Shown: positions 1 to 7,915 of the stretch, one piece after another
Layout of the letters: every line of letters begins with the position of its first letter
Position numbering within the stretch: the first letter of the stretch is position 1
The notes under the pieces: model-generated
What the model saw: the letters and a program-made list of their open reading frames with translations, nothing else
The model's database searches: none
Told to the model about the DNA's origin: nothing
Origin: Roseateles sp. YR242
GTDB lineage: Bacteria > Pseudomonadota > Gammaproteobacteria > Burkholderiales > Burkholderiaceae_C
Direction: 5' to 3'
Assembly (NCBI RefSeq): GCF_900109745.1
Contig: NZ_FOAV01000002.1
Coordinates: 411,729 to 475,728, forward strand
DNA length: 64,000 nucleotides
Made by a program: the position numbers and the translations under genes

Positions 1-134
1 GAACAAGCGCAGCGTCGTTCAGGCGGGGCTCTGTTTAGCGAAGAGGGCCACCGCCGGGCCGCCCCAAGGTGGCCCGCAGCCCCCTTGGGGGGCGGATGGG
101 CGGGCCCTAAGCCCGAACAGCCGGGGGCAAAAAA
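1..134. other. Intergenic GC-rich segment with a short inverted repeat
   Basis: No gene is visible at the left edge. Positions 79-93 form a short hairpin (GCCCCC/GGGGGC) inside a GC-rich stretch. Such C-run/G-run palindromes are common between genes in high-GC Burkholderiales. I saw no second copy in this window, so calling it a dispersed repeat would be a guess. Confidence 0.3.
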
Positions 135-159
135 AAACCCGACCTAGAAGGCCGGGTTT
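135..159 (-). terminator. Intrinsic terminator of the H1-like gene
   Basis: Read on the minus strand, the sequence forms a stem AACCCG/CGGGTT with a loop around TTCTAG, followed by a run of about ten T residues (plus-strand A run at 129-137). It lies about 50 bp downstream of the H1-like stop codon, so it should end that transcript. Stem plus long U-tract is the standard Rho-independent form. Confidence 0.85.
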
Positions 160-207
160 CACTGTTGATTTCTGGTGCCGGCGAGGCCGGCACCGAAATC
201 AAACCGC

Positions 208-867
208 TCAGGGCTTGTTGCCAGTCGGGAAAGGCCAGGCCGCTTGCGGGCTCAGCGCAGTCTTGGCGGCAGGCGCCGGGGCAGCAGCAGCAGGCTTGGC
301 AGCAGGCGCAGGGGCAGCGGCAGGCTTGGTCGGCGCCTTCTTGGCAGAGGCCTTCTTGGCGGCCGGCTTCGCAGCAGGCTTGGAAGCCTTGGCAGCGGGC
401 TTGGCAGCAGCAGTGGCCTTCTTGGCAGCAGGCTTGGCAGCCGACTTGACCGCAGGCTTGGCCTTGGCAACAGCCTTGACCGGCGGCTTCTTGGCCGCAG
501 AGGCCTTCTTGGCAGGAGCCGCAGCCTTCTTGGCCGGTGCAGCCTTCTTGGCAGCAACCTTCTTCGCAGCCGGTGCAGCCTTCTTGGCAGCAACCTTCTT
601 CGCGGCCGGTGCAGCCTTCTTGGCAGCAACCTTCTTCGCAGCCGGTGCAGCCTTCTTCGCAGCAGCAGCCTTCTTCGCCGGAGCAGCAGCCTTCTTGGCC
701 GGAGCGGCCTTCTTGGCAGCAACGGTCTTCTTGGCCGGAGCGGCCTTCTTAGCCGGAGCAGCCTTCTTGGCCGGAGCGGCCTTCTTTGCGGGAGCAGCCT
801 TCTTGGCTGCAACCTTCTTCGCCGGGGCGGCCTTCTTGGCCGGAGCGGCCTTCTTCGCAGTTGCCAT
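208..867 (-). CDS. Histone H1-like, Ala/Lys/Pro-rich DNA-binding protein
   Basis: This 219-residue protein is almost entirely built of alanine, lysine and proline in AAPAKK-type repeats, the composition of bacterial histone H1-like proteins that bind DNA through a disordered basic tail. The start at 867 is supported by an AAGGAG Shine-Dalgarno 7 nt upstream (875-880). Three exact-length 36-bp tandem units (541-648) encode the 12-residue repeat KKAAPAAKKVAA. The C-terminal 20 residues lose the repeat. No folded domain is visible. The gene is single, with its own terminator. The role in nucleoid compaction or expression control is inferred from the family. Copy number of the repeat probably varies between strains. 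Confidence 0.85.
   Translation of the reverse strand: MATAKKAAPAKKAAPAKKVAAKKAAPAKKAAPAKKAAPAKKAAPAKKTVAAKKAAPAKKAAAPAKKAAAAKKAAPAAKKVAAKKAAPAAKKVAAKKAAPAAKKVAAKKAAPAKKAAAPAKKASAAKKPPVKAVAKAKPAVKSAAKPAAKKATAAAKPAAKASKPAAKPAAKKASAKKAPTKPAAAPAPAAKPAAAAPAPAAKTALSPQAAWPFPTGNKP
541..648. repeat. Three tandem 36-bp repeats within the H1-like gene
   Basis: Units at 541-576, 577-612 and 613-648 are nearly identical and in frame, so copy-number change would lengthen or shorten the basic tail by 12 residues without a frameshift. Shorter related units continue on both sides. Confidence 0.85.
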
Positions 868-906
868 TTCAGTTCTCCTTGATCAAGTGGAAATAGCCCT
901 GCCCGT

Positions 907-922
907 CAACAACCGGTTGTTG
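907..922. promoter_or_regulatory. Perfect 16-bp palindrome upstream of the H1-like gene
   Basis: CAACAACCGGTTGTTG is fully self-complementary and lies 40 bp upstream of the H1-like start codon. A TTGACG hexamer on the minus strand (904-909) overlaps one edge, but no convincing -10 follows at normal spacing. An operator for a dimeric regulator is plausible; its identity is unknown. Confidence 0.4.
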
Positions 923-1097
923 CCAGTGCAGGTATCCATTGCCCATGAGTCGAGGGAGTTCGCCACGGTGCAATGAATGGGGTTGCGATGCAGGACCGCC
1001 GCTTCTACGTCGGTCAGTCGGTTGCATCGCCAATCTTGATCTCTTCTCTTCAGTCAAACAGTCAACAGTTCAGCGGTCGCTCCAGCCCGGGACTTCA

Positions 1098-2276
1098 TCA
1101 GTCCCAGGACAGCGCGCCGCCCGATTGGTATTCGATCACTCGGGTCTCGAAGAAGTTGCGTTCCTTCTTCAAGTCGATCATCTCGCTCATCCAGGGGAAC
1201 GGATTCTCTTCGTTGGGGAAGAGCGTCTCCAGTCCGATCTGGGTGGCGCGACGATTCGCGATATAGCGCAGGTAACCCTTGAACATCGCCGCATTTAGAC
1301 CCAGCACGCCGCGCGGCATGGTGTCTTCAGCGTAACGATATTCCAGCTCCACGGCCTCTTCAAACAGTTGCTTGATCTCGGCGCGGAACTCGGGCGTCCA
1401 CAGGTGCGGATTCTCCAGCTTGATCTGATTGATCAGATCAATGCCGAAGTTGCAGTGCATGGATTCGTCGCGCAGGATGTATTGGTACTGCTCGGCCGCG
1501 CCGGTCATCTTGTTCTGGCGGCCCAGCGCCAGAATCTGCGTGAAGCCGACGTAGAAGAACAGGCCTTCCATCAGGCAGGCAAAAACGATCAGCGACTTCA
1601 GCAGCGTCTGGTCCGTCTCCGGCGTGCCGGTGACGAAGTGCGGATCCATGATCGCGTCGATGAAGGGGATGAGGAATTCATCCTTGTCGCGGATCGACTT
1701 CACCTCGTGATAGGCGTTGAAGATCTCGCTTTCATCCAGACCCAGCGATTCAACGATGTATTGATAGGCGTGGGTGTGGATCGCTTCCTCGAAGGCCTGG
1801 CGCAGCAGGAACTGGCGCGCCTCGGGAGCGGTGATGTGGCGGTAGGTGCCCAGCACGATGTTGTTGGCCGCCAGCGAATCCGCGGTCACGAAGAAACCGA
1901 GATTGCGCTTGATGATGCGGCGCTCGTCCTCGGTCAGACCATTGGGGTCCTTCCAGAGGGCGATGTCGCGGGACATGTTCACTTCCTGCGGCATCCAGTG
2001 ATTCGCGCAGGTGGCCAGGTACTTCTCCCACGCCCACTTGTACTTGAAGGGCACAAGCTGGTTGACGTCGGTGTGGCCATTGATGATGCGTTTGTCCGCG
2101 ACGTTGACACGTCGGGCGCTGCTGGCTTGGGCGTTGTCACTCGATGCGGAGGTGTCCGCGCCGGAGACGACGGACTGGCGCGCGGCGTCCATGGTGTTCA
2201 TGGTCGCTGCGTTGATCGATGCGCCGGAGGCCGGCGCGCTGCTCGAAGGTTTACGGTCTTCTTCCCAAACCAACAT
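1098..2276 (-). CDS. nrdB: Class Ia ribonucleotide reductase, beta subunit
   Basis: NrdB carries the di-iron centre and tyrosyl radical used by NrdA to reduce ribonucleoside diphosphates in the cytoplasm. The metal and radical residues are visible in order: Asp in FVTADSLA, the Glu/His pair with the radical Tyr in [14 protein letters not shown], Glu in CLMEGLFF, and Glu/His in [11 protein letters not shown] chose the start at 2276 ([10 protein letters not shown], 392 aa) because AGGAAG sits about 6 nt upstream; the frame is open further but that extension looks non-coding. A poorly conserved stretch of about 60 residues, rich in Ser/Ala, follows the start. The gene lies downstream of nrdA with a 373-bp gap, so it may also have its own promoter. 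Confidence 0.95.
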   Translation of the reverse strand: MLVWEEDRKPSSSAPASGASINAATMNTMDAARQSVVSGADTSASSDNAQASSARRVNVADKRIINGHTDVNQLVPFKYKWAWEKYLATCANHWMPQEVNMSRDIALWKDPNGLTEDERRIIKRNLGFFVTADSLAANNIVLGTYRHITAPEARQFLLRQAFEEAIHTHAYQYIVESLGLDESEIFNAYHEVKSIRDKDEFLIPFIDAIMDPHFVTGTPETDQTLLKSLIVFACLMEGLFFYVGFTQILALGRQNKMTGAAEQYQYILRDESMHCNFGIDLINQIKLENPHLWTPEFRAEIKQLFEEAVELEYRYAEDTMPRGVLGLNAAMFKGYLRYIANRRATQIGLETLFPNEENPFPWMSEMIDLKKERNFFETRVIEYQSGGALSWD

Positions 2277-2649
2277 GGTGGTCTTCCTATCGTCGCGGAT
2301 TATCGGAGTGTTGTGTTCAAACACAAAGGACTTCTTGACTTCAGCGCCACTTCCCTGTTGCTGGTCCGCATCGCATTTCGCTTCCGAAGCGGCGCGCGGA
2401 GACGGGCGGCGTGGTGCTGAATCGTCATGCCGCGGGGGCATGAATTCAAGTGCTCATCGATGCTCCGCATGATTCATCGCAAAACGCGAGGCGGCCGAGA
2501 ACATCGATGAACACTCGCATCGCGAGCGTCGGGCTGAAAATTTCCGCAAGGATTGCCGCAGATATTCACGCATCCTGCAGCCGCCTTGCGGTCCGTTTTC
2601 AGCCCTCTGATGACCACCTCGCGATGGTCACCAGTGGGCCAACAAAGAC
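2277..2649. other. nrdA-nrdB intergenic region
   Basis: This 373-bp stretch holds no credible gene. It contains the palindrome at 2311-2326 and a small hairpin at 2611-2630 (TGACCA/TGGTCA) without a T-tract. I found no second NrdR box next to nrdB. Confidence 0.6.
2311..2326. promoter_or_regulatory. Inverted repeat 35 bp upstream of nrdB
   Basis: TTGTGTTCAAACACAA has 7-bp arms around a 2-nt centre. It does not match the NrdR-box consensus. It lies where an operator or an upstream promoter element of nrdB would be expected. Confidence 0.35.
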
Positions 2650-5595
2650 TTACTGGCAAGCCTCGCAACCGGGGTCGTCAATCGCGCAGAACTTGACGTC
2701 GGTGGCGGGCGTGACGTCGTCGATGACGGCGGAAACCGAGGTTTGCACCACGGCGGCTGCCACCGGCGCAGTGGCCGCAGGCGCTGCCGAAGCGGCCGCT
2801 GCGTGGCCACCACCCACCGAGCTGCTCACCGAGTTGAGCTGGCCGGCGTTCTGCACCGTGCTCTTCTCGGCGTGCGTGGCGCCCATCGTGCGGAGGTAGT
2901 AGGTCGTCTTCAGGCCACGCTGCCAGGCGAGCTTGTAGGTCTCGTCCAGGCGCTTGCCGGAGGCGCCAGCCATGTAGATGTTCAGGCTCTGCGCCTGGTC
3001 GATCCACTTCTGGCGGCGCGCGGCGGCTTCCACCAGCCACACCGTGTCGACTTCGAAGGCGGTCGCGTAGAGCTGCTTGAGTTCCTCGGGCACGCGGTCG
3101 ATGCGGCGCAGCGAACCGTCGAAGTGCTTCAGGTCCATGACCATCACGTCGTCCCACAGGCCCAGCTTCTTCAGGTCGCGGACCAGGCATTCATTCACCA
3201 CGGTGAACTCGCCGGACAGGTTGGACTTGACCGACAGGTTGCCGAAGCAGGGTTCGATCGAGGCGTCCACACCAATGATGTTGGAGATGGTCGCGGTCGG
3301 GGCGATGGCCACGCAATTGCTGTTGCGCATGCCGTCACGGGCGATCTTGGCGCGCAGCGCGTCCCAGTCCAGCGTCACCGAACGGTCCACATCCACATAA
3401 CCGCCGCGGGCTTCAGCCAGCAGATCCAGCGAGTCGATCGGCAGGATGCCGCGGTCCCACAGCGAACCACGGTAGCTGCTGTAGCGGCCGCGTTCGGCAG
3501 CCAGCTCGGTCGAGGCCCAGTAGGCGTGGTAGCAGACGGCTTCCATCGAACGGTCGGCAAATTCCACCGCCGCCTGCGAGGCGTAGGGCACGCGCAGTTC
3601 ATACAGCGCGTCCTGGAAGCCCATGATGCCCAGGCCGACCGGACGGTGGCGCAGGTTGGAGTCACGGGCCTTCTTGACGGCGTAGTAGTTGATGTCGATG
3701 ACGTTGTCCAGCATGCGCATGGCCGTGGACACCGTCTTCTTCAGCTTGGCCTGGTCGATCTCGCCGTCCTTCAAGTGCTGGGACAGATTGACGGAGCCCA
3801 GGTTGCACACCGCGATTTCGTTGTCGTTGGTGTTCAGCGTGATCTCGGTGCACAGGTTGGACGAGTGCACCACGCCCACGTGCTGCTGCGGGGAGCGCAC
3901 ATTGCAGGCGTCCTTGAACGTGATCCAGGGGTGGCCGGTCTCGAACAGCATCGTCAGCATCTTGCGCCACAGGTCCCGGGCGGGCATGCGCTTGTAGAGC
4001 TTGATCTCGCCACGGTCGGCCTTGGCCTCGTAGGCCGAATAGGCGATTTCGAAAGGCTTGCCGAACAGGTCGTGCAGGTCCGGGCAGGTGGACGGGCTGA
4101 ACAGGGTCCAATCGCCGCCTTCGAGCACCCGCTTCATGAACAGGTCGGGAATCCAGTTCGCCGTGTTCATGTCATGCGTACGGCGACGGTCGTCACCGGT
4201 GTTCTTGCGCAGTTCCAGGAACTCTTCGATGTCCAGGTGCCACGTTTCCAGATAGGCGCAGACAGCGCCCTTGCGCTTGCCGCCCTGGTTCACGGCCACG
4301 GCGGTGTCGTTGACCACCTTCAGGAAGGGGACCACACCCTGGCTCTTGCCGTTGGTGCCCTTGATGTGGGAGCCCAGTGCGCGCACGGGGGTCCAGTCAT
4401 TGCCCAGGCCACCAGCGAACTTGGACAGCAGCGCGTTTTCCTTCAGCGCTTCATAGATACCGTCCAGGTCGTCGGCCACCGTGGTCAGGTAGCAGCTGGA
4501 CAGCTGCGAGCGACGGGTACCGGCGTTGAACAGCGTCGGGGTGCTGGACATGAAGTCGAAGCTGGAGAGCACCTCGTAGAACTCGATGGCGCGCGCTTCA
4601 CGGTCGATTTCATTCAGCGCCAGGCCCATGGCCACGCGCATGAAGAAGGCCTGCGGCAGCTCGATGCGGGTGCCGTCCACATGCAGGAAGTAGCGGTCGA
4701 AAAGGGTCTGCAGGCCCAGGTAGTCGAACTGCAGGTCGCGCTCGGCCTTCAGCGCCGCACCCAGCTTGGCGAGGTCGTACTGCTGCAGCTTCTCGTCCAG
4801 CAGCTCGGCCTGAACACCCTTCTTGATGAAGCCGGGGAAATATTCGGCGTAGCGGGTGGCCATGTCGGCCTGCGTGGCTTCCTCGCCCAGGATTTCCCTG
4901 CGGATGGTGTGCATCAGCAGGCGGGCGGTGGCACGGGTGTAGCCAGGGTCCTTCTCGATCAACGTGCGGGCGGCCAGGATGGCGGCCTTGTAGACCTCGT
5001 CGATCGGGACACCGTCATACAGGTTGCGCTTGGTTTCGGCCAGGATCGGGTCCGGCTTCACGTCGGCACCCAGACCTTCGCAGCTGGACACGATCAGCGC
5101 CGACAGCTTGTTCAGGTCGAGCGGCACACGCACGCCGTTTTCCGTGACGCTGATGCCGGACTCCAGCACAGACGCCTGCGCCACCTCGCCCTGGTGCTTG
5201 CGCTCCTGGCTGCGACGCTCACGGTACAGCACGTAGGCACGGGCCACTTCATGGTGGCCACCACGCATCAGCGCCAGCTCGGCGTGATCCTGCACGTCTT
5301 CAATATGGAAGGTGCCGCCGCCCGGACGCGAGCGCACCAGCGCACGCACCACGGAATCGGTCAGCGCATCGACGGTTTCGCGCACGCTGGCGGACGCAGC
5401 GCCGCTGGTGCCGTGCACGGCGAGGAAGGCCTTCATCATGGCCACCGCCACCTTGCTCGGCTCGAAGTGCACCACCGCGCCATTGCGGCGGATGATCTGA
5501 TAGGCCTGGAAGCTGCCGGCGGCGTTCGGAGCGGACTCGCGATGAGTCTGCGCCAGGCCTGCTTCAGCGGTCGGTGTGACGGCGACTGTCTGCAT
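2650..5595 (-). CDS. nrdA: Class Ia ribonucleotide reductase, alpha subunit
   Basis: NrdA is the catalytic subunit that converts NDPs to dNDPs. The N-terminus has an ATP-cone-like segment (YQIIRRNGAVVHFEPSKV) and a second one near residue 155 (VTENGVRVPLDLNKL). The active-site NxCxE is seen as SNLCTEITLN and the C-terminal redox tail as GCEACQ. The start at 5595 (MQTVAVTPTAEAG, 981 aa) follows a GAGG about 6 nt upstream; the ATG at 5628 has less support. The size is larger than the E. coli enzyme (about 760 aa), consistent with two ATP cones and a low-complexity Ala/Val linker before the tail. The gene is preceded by a promoter overlapped by NrdR-like boxes. Confidence 0.96.
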   Translation of the reverse strand: MQTVAVTPTAEAGLAQTHRESAPNAAGSFQAYQIIRRNGAVVHFEPSKVAVAMMKAFLAVHGTSGAASASVRETVDALTDSVVRALVRSRPGGGTFHIEDVQDHAELALMRGGHHEVARAYVLYRERRSQERKHQGEVAQASVLESGISVTENGVRVPLDLNKLSALIVSSCEGLGADVKPDPILAETKRNLYDGVPIDEVYKAAILAARTLIEKDPGYTRATARLLMHTIRREILGEEATQADMATRYAEYFPGFIKKGVQAELLDEKLQQYDLAKLGAALKAERDLQFDYLGLQTLFDRYFLHVDGTRIELPQAFFMRVAMGLALNEIDREARAIEFYEVLSSFDFMSSTPTLFNAGTRRSQLSSCYLTTVADDLDGIYEALKENALLSKFAGGLGNDWTPVRALGSHIKGTNGKSQGVVPFLKVVNDTAVAVNQGGKRKGAVCAYLETWHLDIEEFLELRKNTGDDRRRTHDMNTANWIPDLFMKRVLEGGDWTLFSPSTCPDLHDLFGKPFEIAYSAYEAKADRGEIKLYKRMPARDLWRKMLTMLFETGHPWITFKDACNVRSPQQHVGVVHSSNLCTEITLNTNDNEIAVCNLGSVNLSQHLKDGEIDQAKLKKTVSTAMRMLDNVIDINYYAVKKARDSNLRHRPVGLGIMGFQDALYELRVPYASQAAVEFADRSMEAVCYHAYWASTELAAERGRYSSYRGSLWDRGILPIDSLDLLAEARGGYVDVDRSVTLDWDALRAKIARDGMRNSNCVAIAPTATISNIIGVDASIEPCFGNLSVKSNLSGEFTVVNECLVRDLKKLGLWDDVMVMDLKHFDGSLRRIDRVPEELKQLYATAFEVDTVWLVEAAARRQKWIDQAQSLNIYMAGASGKRLDETYKLAWQRGLKTTYYLRTMGATHAEKSTVQNAGQLNSVSSSVGGGHAAAASAAPAATAPVAAAVVQTSVSAVIDDVTPATDVKFCAIDDPGCEACQ

Positions 5596-5819
5596 GGGAT
5601 CCTCGTCTGTTCTGGTTCGGAAAAACAAAAAAAGCTACGCCGTGCCCGGGCTACCGACCGTGCCAGCGCATCAAGTTATGGGGTGTTGTAGAGAACGCCT
5701 TCCCGCCGAGCTTCCCGTGACCGTTGCGAAGCCAGCGCGCAAGCAGCGCGGGGACATCGACAGGACTGCGGGAAAGGCGTTCATCGCTGTTTTGCGAAGT
5801 CAGCAGGATAGCATGTAGG

Positions 5820-5835
5820 ACACTATATCTAGGGT
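5820..5835 (-). promoter_or_regulatory. NrdR box 1 (nrdA)
   Basis: ACACTATATCTAGGGT matches the NrdR-box consensus (ACACWATATATWGTGT) at 14 of 16 positions and covers the -10 element of the nrdA promoter. NrdR represses ribonucleotide reductase genes when dATP is high; the nrdR gene itself is not in the window. Confidence 0.8.
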
Positions 5836-5850
5836 CTGGTGGTCCTTCAA
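5822..5850 (-). promoter_or_regulatory. Sigma-70 promoter of nrdA
   Basis: On the minus strand TTGAAG (5845-5850) and TATAGT (5822-5827) are separated by 17 bp. The expected transcription start is near 5815, giving a leader of about 220 nt. The -10 lies inside NrdR box 1. Confidence 0.7.
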
Positions 5851-5851
5851 G

Positions 5852-5867
5852 CAACTACCGATAGCGT
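5852..5867 (-). promoter_or_regulatory. NrdR box 2 (nrdA)
   Basis: CAACTACCGATAGCGT keeps the symmetric CTA/TAG core and matches the consensus at 10 of 16 positions. Its start is 32 bp from that of box 1, about three helical turns, which is the spacing known for paired NrdR sites. Confidence 0.6.
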
Positions 5868-6155
5868 TACGACCCCTTGACTACCCCTAGGCATGTGAGT
5901 AGCGGCAAGGCCCGCCCCCGCACATGTCCGATGGATTGGGAGATCCATTTTGGAGCGCCAGGATTGGCGCGGGTTTCGGGCGGAAATCGGCCGCGAATAC
6001 CCATCAACAAAGGGATCGCGGTGCACCTGACCGAGCGGACCTGCGTTCCGTTTTTCTGGCGCCTGTCACAGCTGATCAGGACAAGCCCCAACTAGGGCCT
6101 TCCCGCAGGGGCGCCAGGTGGGCGCTATGCGGCCGCAAGACCGCGGCAAACCCGC

Positions 6156-6191
6156 TTGCGCATCACATTGCGCACCACGTTGCGCATCGCC
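6156..6191. repeat. Three 12-bp near-identical tandem units
   Basis: TTGCGCATCACA, TTGCGCACCACG and TTGCGCATCGCC follow one another directly. They lie just past the end of pilR. Function is unknown. Confidence 0.5.
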
Positions 6192-6235
6192 TGCCGAACA
6201 TGCCGGTGGCAACGCCCGTCACCGAGCTTCGCGGC

Positions 6236-7915
6236 TCAGCTTTCCTCGCCGCCCAGCGAGATGCCCAGCCGCGCCATGCGATAGCGCATCTGGCGCAGCG
6301 ACAGACCGAGGCTGGCGCCAGCGGCAGTGCGGTTGTTGCGGTGATGCTCCAGCGCGCGCAGGAGCAGCCGCTTCTCCACCTCGTCGAGATAGGTCGCGAG
6401 GTCGGTGGGCAAGGGGGCCTGGCCGTTGGCCTCAGCCGGCAGCGGCACACCGGAGGCGCCATCCGCGCCACCAAAACCGTTGTCGGGGGCATCGTCCGCT
6501 TCCAGCACGCCATCGGGCAGGCCGAGGTCGGCCACGTCGATGCCGTCGCCGCTGGACAGGGCCAGGGCGCGATGCAACAGGTTCTCCAGCTCCCGCACAT
6601 TGCCGGGGAAGCTGTAGCGGCCCAGCACGGCCAGGGCCTGTGCGGTCAGTTGGGGGACGGTATCGACGCCGGCATCCGCCGCAATGCGCTCCAGCACACG
6701 CGCGCTGATGGGTGCCAGATCTTCCATGCGCTCACGCAGCGGCGGCACACGGATCTGGATCACGTTCAGCCGGTAATACAAATCCTGGCGGAAGCGTCCG
6801 CCCATGACCTCTGCGGCAAGGTCCTTGTGGGTGGCGCTCAGCAAACGCACATTGACCGGCATTTCCGCCACTGCCCCCACCGGGCGCACGGAGCGCTCCT
6901 GCAGCGCACGCAGCAGCTTGGACTGCATGGCAATGGGCAGGTCGCCGATTTCATCGAGGAAGAGCGTGCCGCCCTGGGCGGCCTGGAAGAAACCTTCGCG
7001 GTCTTCCGTGGCGCCGGTGAAGGCGCCCTTGCGATAGCCGAAGAATTCAGCTTCCAGCAGCTGCTCGGGGATGGCGCCGCAATTCACCGCGATGAATGGG
7101 TGCGGCCGACGGGCACTCACATCGTGAATGGCGCGCGCCACGAGTTCCTTGCCAGTGCCGGACTCGCCGTTCAACAGCACCGGCGCCATGCTGCGGGCGA
7201 CCTTCTCGATCAACTCCCGCACCTGCCGCATGGCGGCAGATTCACCGACCAGGCGTTCCAGCGCGGAGACCGGGCCTGCGGCGGCGACACGCAGGCGCTG
7301 CACCGGTACGCGGCGTGAAGCCTCCACCATCGCGGCACCCATGGGGGTCACGGTGGGGGCGCTATGGGTGTCGGCATGAAGGTCGGACTGGGTGGCGAAT
7401 GTCGGGGCGGACGTTGCGGCTGGTGCCGTCGGCGCCAAAGGCCCCGGAGACAGGGATCTGGAGCCAAACATGGTCGGCGCCGGTGGCGCGACCGGTGGAG
7501 AACTCGGCGCGCGCGCGACGGGCGCCGAGGGCGCGTCCGGCCGAGGCACCCGCCCGAGCGCGGAAGCGACCACCATGCGGAACTGACGCAGATCGACGGG
7601 TTTGGTCAGATAGTCATAGGCGCCCGCCTTGAGGGCCTCCACCGCGTTCTCCGGCGAGCCGTAGGCGGTGATGACGATGGCGCGTTCACTGCGCCCCTGC
7701 TGCTCCAGCCAGCGCAGCACATCAAGGCCGCTGCCGTCGGGCAGGCGCATGTCGGTGATGACGGCGTCGTAGCGGCGGGACTCGAGCAGCGCCAGCGCGT
7801 CTTCGACCGTGCCTGCGCTGTCCAGGGTGAAACCCTCGCGCAACAGCGTCATTTCATACAGCGTGCGCAGGTCGGGTTCGTCATCGACCACCAGCAATCG
7901 GGAATCAGCGCTCAT
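6236..7915 (-). CDS. pilR: Sigma-54-dependent response regulator (PilR-like)
   Basis: This NtrC-family activator (559 aa) has an N-terminal receiver (LLVVDDEPDL, phospho-Asp in VITDMRLPDG, Lys in YLTKPVD), a long Pro/Ala linker (about 125-225), an AAA+ domain (Walker A GESGTGKE, sigma-54 contact loop GAFTGA, Walker B GTLFLDEIG) and a C-terminal Fis-type helix-turn-helix (NRTAAGASLGLSLRQMRYRM). Its start overlaps the end of the kinase gene by 11 bp, so translation is coupled. In the PilS-PilR pair this protein activates type IV pilin transcription through sigma-54; no pilA is in the window. The PilR assignment rests mainly on the paired membrane kinase and gene order. Confidence 0.88.
   Translation of the reverse strand: MSADSRLLVVDDEPDLRTLYEMTLLREGFTLDSAGTVEDALALLESRRYDAVITDMRLPDGSGLDVLRWLEQQGRSERAIVITAYGSPENAVEALKAGAYDYLTKPVDLRQFRMVVASALGRVPRPDAPSAPVARAPSSPPVAPPAPTMFGSRSLSPGPLAPTAPAATSAPTFATQSDLHADTHSAPTVTPMGAAMVEASRRVPVQRLRVAAAGPVSALERLVGESAAMRQVRELIEKVARSMAPVLLNGESGTGKELVARAIHDVSARRPHPFIAVNCGAIPEQLLEAEFFGYRKGAFTGATEDREGFFQAAQGGTLFLDEIGDLPIAMQSKLLRALQERSVRPVGAVAEMPVNVRLLSATHKDLAAEVMGGRFRQDLYYRLNVIQIRVPPLRERMEDLAPISARVLERIAADAGVDTVPQLTAQALAVLGRYSFPGNVRELENLLHRALALSSGDGIDVADLGLPDGVLEADDAPDNGFGGADGASGVPLPAEANGQAPLPTDLATYLDEVEKRLLLRALEHHRNNRTAAGASLGLSLRQMRYRMARLGISLGGEES

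Larger units (their letters stand above)
5596..6235. other. nrdA upstream region
   Basis: There is no convincing gene in these 640 bp. The part near nrdA is a roughly 220-nt leader (5596-5815), followed by promoter and NrdR-like boxes (5820-5867). The distal part (5890-6235) carries three 12-bp units beginning TTGCGCA (6156-6191) and otherwise shows nothing recognisable. No clear terminator of pilR was found. Confidence 0.6.

Noticed and set aside
2743-5691. Very long open frame opposite nrdA
   Set aside because: It is the shadow of nrdA on the other strand, lacks any family motif, and has the His/Gln/Val-rich composition expected of an antisense frame in GC-rich DNA.
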